Source: Hirsutella rhossiliensis (Eukaryota > Ascomycota > Sordariomycetes > Hypocreales > Ophiocordycipitaceae). From it: 64,000 bases of DNA. A program made the translations under genes and the position numbers. Position 1 is the stretch's first letter. Every line of letters begins with the position of its first letter. The notes below the pieces were generated by a model, which was not told the DNA's origin, made no database searches, and was given only the letters and a program-made list of their open reading frames with translations. The stretch covers positions 3,224,001 to 3,288,000 of the forward strand of contig NW_025408671.1 in assembly GCF_020360975.1 (NCBI RefSeq), written 5' to 3'. This document shows, in pieces, positions 49,285 to 61,266 of the stretch.

Positions 49285-51234
49285 ATGACTAGAGAACTCG
49301 AGGGCATCTTCGCAGAGTTGGGGTTGTCCCAATATCTCGACTCCTTCATCGACCAGGGGTTCGATGCATGGGACACCATTCTGGACATGGACCTGTAAGC
49401 TGAAGGCGCCTCGTCTTATCGACTTGGATCGTTGCTGACACTTTTTCAAGGGATGCGTTGGGAGTGAAGCTCGGCCATCGGAGAGTATGTCGATGGCCCT
49501 CCTCGCACTTGGAGGAAAATCCATGGCTAACATTTTGATTCTGCTCTCCCAAGAAATTGCAGAGACGCATCGCCAACGCGAGGGGAATTGCTCCCAGCGT
49601 GTCGCTGGCATCCACCAGCAAGCCATCCGCCGAGGAAACCAAGCAAGACAGCCTGCGGCGCGACAACAGTCGTCCCGAGGCCGGCAACGAAACCAGTGGT
49701 GTTACGAAGCGCAAGTACCGTCGACATCCAAAGGTTCGCTTTCGCCCCCTACCCCGACGTCGGTCGGAATCGATGTGTTGTAGGCGTCCGCTGACTTTAG
49801 TCTGTTGTAGCCTGACGAGCATGCTCCCGAACGGCCTCCCTCGGCTTATGTTCTTTTCTCCAACAGTGAGTTTCCGCGCGAGCGAAATCATATCGACGTG
49901 ATCTGTGCTTAGACTCATCTGCAGAAATGAGAGACGATCTGAAGTCTCACAGTCTCACGTTTACCGAGATTGCGAAGCTGGTGGGGGAAAATTGGCAGAG
50001 CTTGCCACCCGCGGAGAAGGAAATGTATGAAAGTCAGGCGAACGCCGCCAAGGAGAAGTATCATTGCAGTCTCGCCGCGTATAAGAAGACGCCCGAGTAC
50101 CGCAAATATGCGCAGTACCTACAGGAATTCAAGGAGAGGCAGGCCAAACAAAGCAAAGGTTTGTCGAGTGGACTTCGACTCCAATCGCTCACTCACATTT
50201 ACTGACGTGTTCGCATCGAAAAGTCCACGATGCGTCAAAACGGCCGAGGCTGGAACCTGCCAGACTCCGTCACGGCAGCACAAGCAGCGGGGTGACTCCG
50301 GGCGGGGCGACGTCTAGCGGAAGCAGGAGCGGGAGCAGCAGCGAGAGATTGCAAGGTAGCGAACCTCCGCCGACGCGGCATGAAAGGATGAACTCGACAA
50401 CCTCGGTGGCAGGATCCCAACACTCGTCTACCGCGCCAACACCCATGTCGTACGCCAACTCTGTCGATGAGGGTGGGCTATCACCGAGAATGGCCAACTT
50501 CGACACTGGTAGCCCCCGAGATGTGCACCACCGGCACTCGCGTCGCCAGCCCTCTTGGGCGAGGAGGAATCGGGCTGGATCGGCTCACCAACATCATCTC
50601 CCTTCGCTATCTGACATGCTGGATAACGGCACGACGGCCGCGGACACATCCATGACGGATGTGAATGCGCTCGCAGCCGGGGTTGGGGGATCCAGTCAAT
50701 TGCGCCTGGTGGCAGACGGCCCACCCGTCTTAGCACCTGCACGAGTGCCCATTCTACGCCACGAGCCGTCTTCGAACAGCACCGTCGCATCTCGGTGTTC
50801 GACGGGGAGTTTCGGCAGGAATCCTGGCGAGGGTCCGCTACCGATTCATGCGCTCCTCGCGGACCGAACCATGTCGGGAGTTGGAGAGATGGAAAAGCAG
50901 TCGGCTTCTGCCAACAAAGCCGTCGCAACCCGCAGCAGTCCCCAGAAGTCCCCGCCTAAATTACGCGGGCCAAGGGGCTATGGTACTTTTTCCCCCTGGT
51001 CCGAAGTGGTATATTCGGGGCGGTAGCTAATGCGGGACATCAGGCTTCCAATCCGAATCATCGGCTTTCCAGAAGATGAAGTTTGTGCAGTCAAGAGAGG
51101 GCGATGTGCTGATGACGTCGGCTGATGCATCACCCCCTGCTCTCGCTCCCGGCAACAGTGGAAAGAGTGGATACGACGGGATGAGTGCCTTGTTGCGAGC
51201 TGGTGAGATTGTTGGTAGACACGGCCCAAAGTGA
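49285..51234 (+). CDS. SAM-domain plus HMG-box DNA-binding protein
   Basis: Predicted nuclear HMG-box protein of 520 aa. Exons 49285-49394, 49451-49484 (34 nt), 49554-49733, 49811-49865, 49925-50158, 50224-50982 and 51044-51234; introns 56, 69, 77, 59, 65 and 61 bp. Residues about 1-65 form a SAM domain (LEGIFAELGLSQYLDSFIDQ, then VKLGHRRKLQRRI). A basic linker (KRKYRRHPK) leads into one HMG box at about 112-190 (ERPPSAYVLFSNKMRDDLKS, FTEIAKLVGENWQSLP, YESQANAAKEKY). The rest is Ser/Pro/Gly-rich and probably disordered, with SP and TP sites; the last exon adds FQKMKFVQSREGDVLMTSAD and ends GRHGPK. Stopping at the end of exon 6 without splicing would change the C-terminus. A role in transcription or mating/development regulation is inferred from related fungal HMG proteins. 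Confidence 0.9.
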
Positions 51235-52302
51235 CGGCCTTGAGAAAGGAATGTTGGGGGAAAGAGGAGGGCCAAGTCGGACGGCCTTGCCCTCCTGATG
51301 CCTCATCAACAGACACGATCCTTGTTGTTTTTGTTTTTCACTACGATTGGGCGAGACTTGTTTGATACCCACGGACGCGGAACGACTGCGATAACCTGGA
51401 GCTGGTAGGGACATGATATCTGGACTTGTCTGCAGGAAGGCGGACCACTGTGAGGCGATTGGCGTTTGGACCTCGGCGGACCTTGATGAGTTTAGTCGGC
51501 CGAGAGGTGTACTGGGGGGAAGATTGATTCGCCACGGGTGCTGTAGGATTACACGGAGGGGAAGCGACGGCGAAGAGACAGAGGCAAAGGTGATGATGCA
51601 CATAAAAACTGGCCAGCCGGGTTGCGCTCGCAGACGGCCGTCTGCCGCTTTGCCATGGCCTTGGTGAGAGTCCCTGAGAAGGGATAAGTATGGATGGCAA
51701 TTTACCAGACCGCCCTTGGTGAGGAAAGATGAGAACAAGAAGAAACAATGGGAGGAGCCCCTCTTTATATATGCATGCGAGACATGAAGTTGGGTGTCTG
51801 CGCTCCTCTCAGACGGCGCGAGCCCTGTGTGCCGTTGGCGCCGCTCTCAACGGGTTTCCAGGTGGGGTGGGTTAGGGTTTTTAACCTCGCCTTTCGTCTC
51901 CACGTCATTGTGCGTCGCTCGCGTGGACGAATGCGGCTATGGTAGAGTCGGGAGAGAGACTCGGCCATCAAACCACCGTCGTCGCCGCTTCAGCCAGGAA
52001 CTCGTGGAAGGCATCCGTCGCCTGGTGTATATTCGCAGCTGTACCTTGAGCCATGCCCCCGGCCGCGCCACACTGTCTGCCCCGACGTCTTTCTCCCTGT
52101 CTCTTCCATTCCTGGCATGTCATGAGCCGTCACCTCGTCCCATCATGCCCCGTCGCAAAAGCCAACAATCAATCCCCCTCCCAGCTTGACCCCGTCTTCT
52201 TAAGGGGTAAAAACAAAAAGACGCCCGAGAGTCCCGCGCATCCATGTTCCCACAAAAACGTCTTGCCTAGATATACGATCCGCCCAACTGAGACAACACC
52301 GC
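51235..52302. other. Convergent intergenic region
   Basis: Between the 3' ends of the SAM-HMG and condensin genes. Contains TTAGGGTT at 51870, a single interstitial copy and not a telomere array. No gene is visible. Confidence 0.6.
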
Positions 52303-55084
52303 CTACTCCCCGCCCTCGACAACCTCGGCCGTCCAGTCCTTGCGAATGTCGAGCTCCGTCAGCTCCGCCGTCTTCTCAATCACCAGACCCTGCTCGTTGG
52401 CTAGGTGCAGCAGGCAGATGAAGCAGTACGACGTCGAGATGTCGTCCATGATGGCCTTGGGGTACACCGACTGCAGCCCGCTCATAACCTCGCTGAACTT
52501 GAGACTCGTCTTCCCCTGCTGTGCCTGGCCTGGCTCCTCCGATTCCGGCGGAGTCAGGAGGCGGTCCCCCTTTCTTGACGGATCCTGCAGAGCAGAGTCA
52601 GTGACGGTCGCGTGACGAGAGGCTACAGAAATCGAAAGAGCCTGGCCGCGATAAACTCACCTCAAGCTTGTCCAAGGCCATGCTCTTCCAAATCTCCTCC
52701 TTGAGTCGCCGCACGTCCACCTTCTTTGCTTTCCGGGCATATTGCACATACTCGGGCCGCACCCTCCTCGTCTGCGTTACAAGACTAGTCCCAAAGGCCC
52801 CTCCCATTGTCTGCGTAAATGGATATGTCTCGCCGCCCAGCAAGGCCGTCAGCCCGGCCACCCCCGCCATGCCTGCCTCGCCCTCGATCCCCGGCGACAT
52901 GTGCTCGCGCGCGTCCGCAAACTCCGGGTCGTCGTCGTCCGCGTCGTCTCCGCCAGCAAAGGGCAGGCCGTCGTCTTGGAAGAAGTTGGCGTCGTAGTCG
53001 CCCTCCGGCAGCGCAGTCTCCTCGGGGCCCTTGCGGTTCGCCCAGAACGCCTCGTCCATGTCCCCCACGGGTTGGTTGTCTGGCGGCGCATTGCCCACCA
53101 CCCCCCGAGCCCCGAAGCCGGTCCGACGGCGGGCCATGCGCGCTCTGGGCTTGAGGAAGAGGCTGAGCAGCGACTTGGAGTTGAAGTGTTTGTCGTCGGG
53201 GAGGAGATTTCGAGATTTGGACTTCCAGTCCTTCTTGGGCATGCTTATCGCAGAGTTGCTCGCCGCTTGCGTGTGCAGGACATCGGCCATGGATGATTCG
53301 AGCGGGCTGGCAAAGTCGATCTCGAACGGCTCCTTTTCCTTGCGCTTCTTCATCTCGCTCGGCGGCTTGTTGACGTCCTTGATCTTCCGGATCCTCCAGT
53401 GCTCCGCGCTGCTCCAGTTTTTCTGCAGCGCCTGGTCGAAGAAGCCCAGAATGTCCTCGTGCATCTTGTCGGCGCTCTGGGGGTTTGCCATCGAGACCAC
53501 GTATTCGGCCTTGTCATCGAGTCCTTCACCGTCGGCACCACCGTCGTCGCCCATGCCTGCATCATAGACTCGCATTTGCGGGCCGAGAGCAGCCTCGCGC
53601 GCCCAAGCCTCGCCGCCTTCGCCAAACGCAACGTTTTCACCAACGTCGAAGCTTCCGAGGCCGAGATCGTCATCGTCAAAGCCCACCGGAGCCTCCTCGT
53701 CGATGAACATGCCCGACTTGTCGCCCAAAACACCCGCCGACTTGTCCTTGTCTTGGTCCGCCCTCCAGTCATCCGGCGTTTTGAGGAATGGGATGTCCAT
53801 CGAGCCAGAGGGGTTGCCGAGGTCAAAATTCTTGAGCGACGGGCACACGTCGAGCTCGTCCAGCCGTGCTAGATCGTGGAAGAATCTTTGACCGAGAGAG
53901 GCGAGGTCGATCGGAACAGCCGCTTCGTCCTCCTCGTCGCCTGCTTGCTCGTCTTCATTCGCCTCGTCTTCCACCTGCGCCGCTGACGCGTCGCCGTCTT
54001 CTTCGGCATCGTCGCTTGTCTCGGCTTTCCTCTTGCCAATAGTAACCACGTCACCCGAGTCATCGCTGCTGTCAAAGACAATGCGTCCCTGGGAGTCAAT
54101 CATCAGATGGTTCAGGAGCAGACCACGGGCGCCGCCTTCGTCAAAATCGGCCGAAGCCTTCTTGAAGAGGGGGTCCACAGCAAACTCGAGCTCGAACTTC
54201 TTGAGTTGCAGTGCGCTGAACGATGGCGCCAAGGTGGCCTCGGACGATCTCTGGGTCTAGTGGTCGTCAGCAAAAGATTCCACGCACATGCACCCATCCC
54301 CTCACCTTCTTCTTGGGCTTCTTCTTGACGTTGCCATCCTCGTCCACCTCGTCCTCGCTCTCTTCCCCCTCGGCATCTTCGCCTTCGCGGTCCTTTTTCT
54401 TGCTGCTGTTGCTGTCGGCGAGGCCGCTCAGCAACTTTCCCGTCTCCGTCGCGACGCTGTCGACTCTATTTGTGTAGATTTTGACGCAGCCGTCGAGGGT
54501 GCAGCTGGCCTTTTGGAAGTTGACGCCGTCACCCTCCTTGAGCAGGGACATGTCATGAAAGTAGTCGATAAGGGCAAAGTTCCACGAGTTTGTGGCATTG
54601 ATCTTGTTGTCCGTGGCCATCTTCATCCACTCCTCAAAGTTGGCAAGGAGGGGGACGCGCTTCATGGGCGTGACGGAGGTTCCGCCGTCGGCGCCGCTGC
54701 GGGCGCCGCGAGGGGTGCCCGAGGCGGAGCCTGGCGACGCATTCTCCAGGTCGTCCAGCCTGGCGCTGGTTTTGCGTGGTGTTGCCGCGGCCTTGATCTC
54801 GTTGATTTGCTTCTCTTGCAGGGCCTTTCGCGAGTTCATGCGCCGGCCCTTTTCTTGCGCATCGTCGTTGAGCGGGATCCTAGCCAGTTGGCGCCTGCGT
54901 GAGAAGAGGAAGAACGCGGCGTCGACGGGGAAAAGGCAAGCCAAGCAAAACCGGCGGGGAAAAAAGGCACGTAGCAAGCGGGGCTCTGCTCTTACTTGAC
55001 GGGAGACTTGAAGGGCGAAGCCGACATGGAGGCAGACGTCGACTTGACGCCACCGGCGCGTGGCACTTGGGCGACCCGAGGCAT
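52303..55084 (-). CDS. cnd2: Condensin complex subunit 2 (kleisin CAP-H, Barren/Brn1/Cnd2)
   Basis: Kleisin subunit that bridges the Smc2-Smc4 heads in mitotic chromosome condensation. Exons 54996-55084, 54306-54894, 52661-54250 and 52303-52584; introns 101, 55 and 76 bp; product 849 aa. The N-terminal kleisin region is present (ARIPLNDDAQEKGRRMNSRK, NFEEWMKMATDNKINATNSW, YTNRVDSVATETGKLLSGL). The central part is acidic (EDEQAGDEEDEAA) with conserved PSFSALQLKKFELEF and FFDQALQKNWSS. The C-terminal winged-helix region ends with LKFSEVMSGLQSVYP, TSYCFICLLHLANEQGLVIE. Intron 2 has tandem acceptors (TAG and CAG six bases apart), both in frame; the CAG at 54251 was chosen. Divergent from ade8 over 537 bp. 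Confidence 0.96.
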
Positions 55085-55621
55085 CGTGTGGAGGTGCGGG
55101 TGTTGATGTGTGGTGAGAAGGAGAGCGGAAGACGTCCTCCCGCAATGGGCAGGTCGCGTCCACCCAACGCCAAAGTAAACAAGATGGCCCTGTGGCTAGG
55201 CAACCCCACCGCCACGGACATCACACTCACGACTCACGAGGTCAGCCACAGTGTCATTGAGGTCAGCCACAGTGTCACGTGGCCGTCAGACTTTATCCTT
55301 GCCCTGTGGCACAGTCTCCTGCCGAGCCACATCGCCACCTCCCTGGCCTTTGGCGCGCCACTTCGTCCTGTGCGGCTGCTTGCAGGCCAAGTCGGCACTC
55401 GGCAGCCGTGCAGCCTCAGCTGAGCCCAACAACCACGATGGAGACTTGATATGAGGTGTCCCGGCTTTCTTCAGTCATAGGATCTGACAGCTCATCTTCC
55501 TCGGGACCACCGGCGGCACGTCCGAGTGAATGCCAGTCGAAGCATTCGTTTGGCCTTGACGTGCAGAATTTGCACGACCAACCAACTCCTTATCTCCACC
55601 ACAAGACAGCAACAAGCCAAA
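55085..55621. promoter_or_regulatory. Divergent cnd2/ade8 promoter with direct repeat and CACGTG
   Basis: Two copies of a 19-bp sequence (GAGGTCAGCCACAGTGTCA) lie at 55238-55256 and 55259-55277, with a 21-bp period. A CACGTG palindrome (55276-55281) overlaps the end of the second copy. As the only spacer between two divergent genes it must hold both promoters. No TATA box is obvious. Confidence 0.6.
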
Positions 55622-56311
55622 ATGAGTGGTGTCCGAGAAAAGACGGCGAGGAAGTGCCAGATACTGGTCTTGGCCAGCGGCAACGGCTCCAACTTCCAGG
55701 CGCTCTGCGATGGCGTGGCTAGCGGCCGCATCCCTAACGCAACCATCTGCCGTCTAATCGTCAACCGGGGCAAGGCTTATGCCACGACGAGGGCAGAGAA
55801 TCATGGCATCCCGTGGGACTACGTTAATCTCATCTCCCACGGCTTCCAGTCCAAGGGCGAGAGAGACGCGGCCAAGCTACAGGAGGCCAGGGAGAGCTAC
55901 GACGCAGCCTTGGCCGAAAAGGTCCTCGCCGGTGACCCCCGGCCTGACCTGATTGTGCTGGCCGGCTGGATGTACATCTTTGGGGAGAAGTTCCTCGACC
56001 CCGTCGGCGCAGCGGGGATCAAGGTCATCAACCTGCACCCTGCGCTGCCGGGCCAATATGACGGTGCTCATGCCATCGAGCGGGCCTTTGAGGACTTTCA
56101 GGCCGGCAGGCTAGAAAACAACAAGACGGGCATCATGGTGCATAACGTCATTAAGCAGGTCGACCAGGGCGAGGCAATCATGACGCGGGAAATCGAGTGT
56201 TTGCCGGGCGATGATGTCGGACGGCTGACGGAGCGGATTCACTCCCACGAGCATGAGCTGATTGTCGAGGCTACGGCAAAGGTTGTGGCGGAGATTCTTG
56301 CGCGGACGTAA
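55622..56311 (+). CDS. ade8: Phosphoribosylglycinamide formyltransferase (GAR transformylase)
   Basis: Transfers formyl from 10-formyl-THF to GAR in de novo purine synthesis. Intronless, 229 aa, monofunctional as in other fungi. The N-terminal phosphate-binding loop is LASGNGSNFQAL (17-28). The catalytic set is N137 and H139 (INLHPALPG) with D181 (VDQGEAI). The C-terminal HSHEHELIVEATAKV helix is usual. Start chosen at the ATG preceding SGVREKTARKCQILVLASG; the ORF is open further upstream without conserved sequence. Confidence 0.97.
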   Translation: MSGVREKTARKCQILVLASGNGSNFQALCDGVASGRIPNATICRLIVNRGKAYATTRAENHGIPWDYVNLISHGFQSKGERDAAKLQEARESYDAALAEKVLAGDPRPDLIVLAGWMYIFGEKFLDPVGAAGIKVINLHPALPGQYDGAHAIERAFEDFQAGRLENNKTGIMVHNVIKQVDQGEAIMTREIECLPGDDVGRLTERIHSHEHELIVEATAKVVAEILART

Positions 56312-57576
56312 TGGGTTACGACTTTCAGGCATCTGCTGCAAGGCCTCACGTTCCGAGCTGGGAGTCTAGGAGACTTGGGTTGCAATGGATAAGGGCAAAG
56401 CTATTGCCAAAGGTTGGCTCGACGCTCGAAGATGACGGATTGCCGTGCTCGACAACTGCAGCCGCTCAATGCGATACAGATGGAGCGTCTTTCAAGTCGA
56501 GTAGACACATAGCCGGCTTAAGCAAGACAAGGCCAAATACGTGGCTTTCGACGGCCTTACCAGGCTAGCCACCGGCGAGGAAACCACGAGAATACATGAG
56601 GCAGGCGGAGGCGTATACCTCTCGCTTTGACGGAAGCAAAAAAAGCCCTGACCGGTTGACGACGCCCTGATGGTGGGGAGTTGTGGCTGAGCCTGTCGTG
56701 CCTGGACGGCCATGTAAGACATGCCCATTTTGGTGCGCCCCCTCATCTGCAAGCGCCTGTGCGCCGTAGATAAAGTTGCATCGACAGCGAAGAGTGGCTG
56801 TGCACATGTATAGATGTCCCGGGAGGCAGCCAGCCAGTGACCGCTCTCCAAACCCAGTACTTGGAACTCCGTACGAAGTACTGTTGGAACTCCGTACGAA
56901 GTACTGTTGGAACTCCGTACGAAGTACTGTTGGAACTCCGTACGAAGTACTGGGCAACTGATTGTTGGTTTCTCGGAGTAAAGGGGGGACACGTTCTGCA
57001 GGGCTTGCTTTGTACCGTTGCGCCCGAACCTTGCATACCACCTTAAGTACATATGCACAACTGGGGTCTTACCTAAGGCCGTATCGGCACCGCACCTCGA
57101 TGCTTGGTCAGAACAGATGCCTTGACGTTTCACGCAGAGGAGCCCGAGTGATCGTTCATTCCTAGGGAGGCCCAAGGAACTGCTTTTCTGCACTGGTACC
57201 TAAACCGTCCTTACCTTGTGCTGGCACCCGTTCATCCGCCACGTCCAACCAAGTACGTACCAAGTGCCGAGCACCCTCCCGGTGACGCGCACCGGTACCT
57301 TATTAAATACCCCGGGTATCCATCCACCCCAGACGCCGCCTCCGCTTCACTCACTCACCGATTATCCTACTCCGTAGCTTTCGCCCGACATTACCGTGCC
57401 CTTTTTAACCTCAGCTACCGACTGCACCACGAGTACGGCTGCCAACACGACCATGACCTAGAACGCAAAAAGGCTTACCTACATCTCTCGCGCTCCTCTT
57501 CTCCGCTATATGACTACCTTGTTAGCCTGCTTGCCTCTGCTGGGCTGACTTCCTGCGACATGACGATTCGACAAGA
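56312..57576. other. Intergenic with tandem repeat; leader of the exchanger gene
   Basis: No gene is visible. It includes the 23-bp tandem array and a C/T-rich stretch before 57577. Confidence 0.6.
56861..56952. repeat. 23-bp tandem repeat, four perfect copies
   Basis: Four identical 23-bp units, each containing the palindromic core GTACGAAGTAC preceded by TTGGAACTCC. The array is exactly 92 bp. A partial related sequence (CCAGTAC) precedes it. Confidence 0.95.
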
Positions 57577-60500
57577 ATGCAGCCATCCAGCCTCCGACGG
57601 AGCCGCTCGCGGTCCCGCCCCTTCTACGCCACCGTCCTCGTCCTCTCCCTACTGACGGCCTACTCGTTCCTCGCGCACTCGCCTCGCCCTGGCCGCGACG
57701 GCGGCGCTGCCTCGCTCTTCAAGCGCGACGAGGCCGAGTGCAACCAGGTTCACTCCGTCGAGGACCAGTGCGCCTTCGTTCGGCGCCACTGCATGGACGC
57801 CGATGCCGGCCTGCTCCCGTACCTAGAATTCTACTACTGCACCCTCCAGCATGCGCCGCCCGTCGCATTCATCCTGCTCGTCGCCTGGCTGGGCCTGCTC
57901 TTCACCACCATCGGCATCGCCGCCAGCGACTTTTTCAGCGTCAACCTCAGCACCATCGCCGCCATACTTGGCCTGAGCCAGAGCTTGGCTGGCGTCACCT
58001 TTCTGGCTTTTGGCAATGGCTCACCCGATGTATTCAGTACCTTTGCCGCCATGAGCTCCAACAGCCCTAGCATGGCTGTTGGCGAGCTCATTGGCGCCGC
58101 AAGCTTCATCACCGGTGTTGTCGCTGGTTCCATGGCCTTGGTGCGCGAGTTTAGGGTCGACAGGGCCACGTACACGCGCGACATCTGCTTCTTTGTCGTC
58201 GCCGTCGGCTTCACCATGGCTTTTCTGGCGGATGGCCAGCTCCGCTTCTGGGAATGCTGGGCCATGATTGGCTACTACATCGTCTACGTCGTAACTGTCG
58301 TCGGCTGCCACTGGTATGGCGTCAGGAAGAGACGACGGCTCCGACGAGAAGGAGAAGCCCGCAGCCATTTCTATGGTGTGGGTGGGCAGTCGGGCGACGA
58401 GCTGGCAGGCGAGCCCTATCGGGACGACCCAGACGACGTCGACCGTGCCCCGGGACAACCGCCTCCCTCGAATAACGTTGCCAATGGCGATGCCCTCTCG
58501 TCGTTCGAAGGGCTCGCTCGCTCCGACCCGGAGAGCCAGATGCCCCAGGTCACAATTGAAGGCGCTCATGATGATTCGGACGGCGACCATGAGAGAATGA
58601 TTGCGGCCGAGGTCACGAGGAACATGCGTATCCTGCGGACTGGGGCGAAAAGGCACCACAACATGACCCCGATCCGCCCGAGTCTGGTCGGCGCCCTCGA
58701 ATTTCGATCTGCTTTGGCACAGCTCCAACGGGAAAGCAATCTCCAACTTTCCTCGATTCCGGGTCGCACCTACTCGGAAAACTACTTCGGTGCAAGAGCC
58801 CGAAGAGGAACCGTGGCTGTTGGCCTGGATGCCGGCCACGACGAGAACACCAACGCCATGTCAACTGCCGAGACGCGCTTGACGCGAAGGGACAGGGCGC
58901 TGTCGTCCGGCGACATGCCCCTTTCCCCGGCCGTCATTCCGGAGCTCTTGAACGAGGGTCAGACCCGAAACAAGTCTGACTTGCTGGCCCCTGGGGGACC
59001 CGAAAGTGTCCGAAGAGCGCCAGCACTGACGCCATCGCGCACGGTGGGAGAATCCCTTGCTCCATCCCCGGCCGACGACCTGACGTCAAGTGGAACTAGC
59101 CATGGCTCGGCGGACGATGGCTTGGGGAAAGGGTCGATTCCCAAGCTGCAACTGCAGATTCCAAGTCGACGCAGCAGCCATAGCGGGGCATCGTCTCCCC
59201 GCTCGCCCTTCCCCGGCTACACCGACTCGCCAATGCTCATGACGCCAAACGCGTACTCGCAGCATGGGCAGTTTATGCTTCCGTCGACTACCTCGGCCCG
59301 ACGAGAAGATAGTTTCCCCGACATTCAGGTGCCGGTGCCGGTGTCGAGCCCGGTACGGTGGTGGCCGTACTCGGTGCTCCCGCCGCCTCACGTGCTCCTG
59401 GCGACGCTCTTTCCGACCTTGCAAGGCTGGAGAGACAAGTCTCACTGGGACCGGTTTCTCAGCACGATATCGGTGCCAAGCATATTCCTCCTGGTGATCA
59501 CGTTGCCTGTCGTGGACTCGGAGTCGAGTGAGGATGCCACGTCTACTGACAGCACCGTCACTGATGACGTGAGCCACGGAGGCACCACACCAGCCATTGC
59601 CGTAATGACGCCAGGGGCTGAGGGGGAGGACGAGTGGGAACGTCGGCGGAGCTATACTTCAAGAAGCAGCGGCAACCACGCGCCCGCAGCTGACGGCCTG
59701 GCCAGCCTGGCGACTCGGGAGCACGGAGCAACGGCCGCGGCATCGACGAATCGTCCAACCATCGAGACAATGCTAATTCCCGCCAAGGCGGCATCGGACC
59801 TGCCATCCGGGAGCAATGCGAACAATGAGTCGCCACCGTGGAACCGATGGCTTGTCTGCTTGCAACTGTTCACCGGGCCGCTTTTTGCCACCTTTATCCT
59901 ATGGGCCAACCTGCGCGAGGATTGGGAGCGGCCCGGCAGGGAGCTGGTCCGGATGGTGCTCTACTCGCTCGTGACGTCGCTCGTGCTGCTGGTGGTACTG
60001 CTCTTGACGACTACGGAGCACGTGAGGCCCAGGTTCTACTACCTTCTCTGCTTTCTGGGCTTCGTGATTAGCATTGCGTGGATCTCAACGATTGCGGGCG
60101 AAGTGGTTGGTGTGCTCAAGGCATTCGGAGTCATTCTGGGCATTTCCGAGGCGTTATTGGGGTTGACCATTTTCGCAGCGGGCAACAGCGTCGGAGACTT
60201 GGTGGCAGACATCACGGTGGCCCGGTTGGGGTATCCCGTCATGGCGCTGTAAGTGGACCCATGGCGGCGCGTGCTCGGGGCAAACTAACTTCTCGGTTCA
60301 CAGGTCGGCATGCTTTGGCGGGCCTATGCTGAACATTCTGCTGGGGATCGGCATTGGCGGCGTCATGATGATGGCACAGCAGGCCAAGCGCGAGCACGCC
60401 AAACATCCTGACGGGCCGATACAGTACGGACCGTACCGCGTGCAGGTTGGAGGCACGCTGATGATATCGAGCATCACGCTCCTCATCATGCTCTTCCTCC

Positions 60501-60634
60501 TCCTCATTCTCGTGCCGATGAACAAGTGGATCCTGAGCCGCAGGATCGGCTGGGTTGTCATTGGACTGTGGGCGTTGAGCACAGTGGTGAGCGTGGTAAT
60601 CGAGGTGACGGGGCTCTGGGGCGAGGCAGCCTAG
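57577..60634 (+). CDS. Cation/calcium exchanger (CCX-type Na+/Ca2+ exchanger family membrane protein)
   Basis: Multi-pass membrane antiporter of the CaCA superfamily, similar in layout to yeast YDL206W and mammalian NCLX. Exons 57577-60248 and 60304-60634 with a 55-bp intron (GTAAGT donor); product 1000 aa. An N-terminal hydrophobic segment (about 17-34) may be a signal anchor. The first membrane half (about 93-270) carries the alpha-1 motif GNGSPDVFS (146-154). A hydrophilic loop of about 500 residues, acidic and Ser/Pro-rich, separates it from the second half, which has alpha-2 GNSVGDLVAD (869-878) and then SACFGGPMLNILLGIGIGG. Both motifs have the acidic residues needed for cation binding. 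Location (vacuole, ER or mitochondrion) and exact ion pair cannot be read from sequence. Confidence 0.93.
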
Positions 60635-61266
60635 AAGGGGGTTTGATGGCGTGGGCGCATTGACTGGATACCTCGGGCTTCACCAAGAGCAGACGCTTTG
60701 TTTTGGGTATGACTGCTTGTTAATGAGGGGAGGGAGGATGAACCGCACACAGGGAAGCTGATGGGATGGCTGGATACCCGGAGGCGGTCTTTTGATGATG
60801 GATGTGAAGTCGGTCCGCCATGGGCTTTGGATGCGCTCCCCTTGGCCATCCATATCCAATTGGCGGCTCTTGACCCGGTGCGAGCCGAGCGCCAATCACA
60901 GGTGTCACCCACAGGTGTCACCCACAGGCGTCACCGCTCCTCGGAATCATGTCTTCTTCTCCTGCGCTGTACCAGTTGTCGTTGTCGACGGCGCCAAGTC
61001 GAGGGCTGGGAGACGATTAGGTAATAATGTCCATCCGCAACCGAGAGGCTCACCGAGAGGTTACGTAATTACCATCAGCCCCTCCCTCCAACAATGATTA
61101 CCCCTCCAAACCAAATGCCCCTCCAACGGCCGAGGTATCAAGTACGTATCTTGACCGCCTGCCCCATTCCCTGGTGACTGCAGCCGCCGCTGTCCTCAAC
61201 AACAGTGTCTCGTCCTGTAATCGCATCGTCCTTTGCGTTGCAGAAACACCTCCACCGCCAGCAAGC
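60635..61266. other. Intergenic, upstream of sec53
   Basis: Holds the exchanger 3' flank and the sec53 promoter with the 13-bp tandem repeat at 60897. No gene is visible. Confidence 0.6.
60897..60935. repeat. 13-bp tandem repeat, three copies
   Basis: Unit CACAGGTGTCACC, third copy with one T-to-C change, about 330 bp upstream of the sec53 ATG. Confidence 0.9.

Noticed and set aside
51868..51876. TTAGGGTT resembling a telomere repeat
   Set aside because: Single copy in an ordinary convergent intergenic region; no array.
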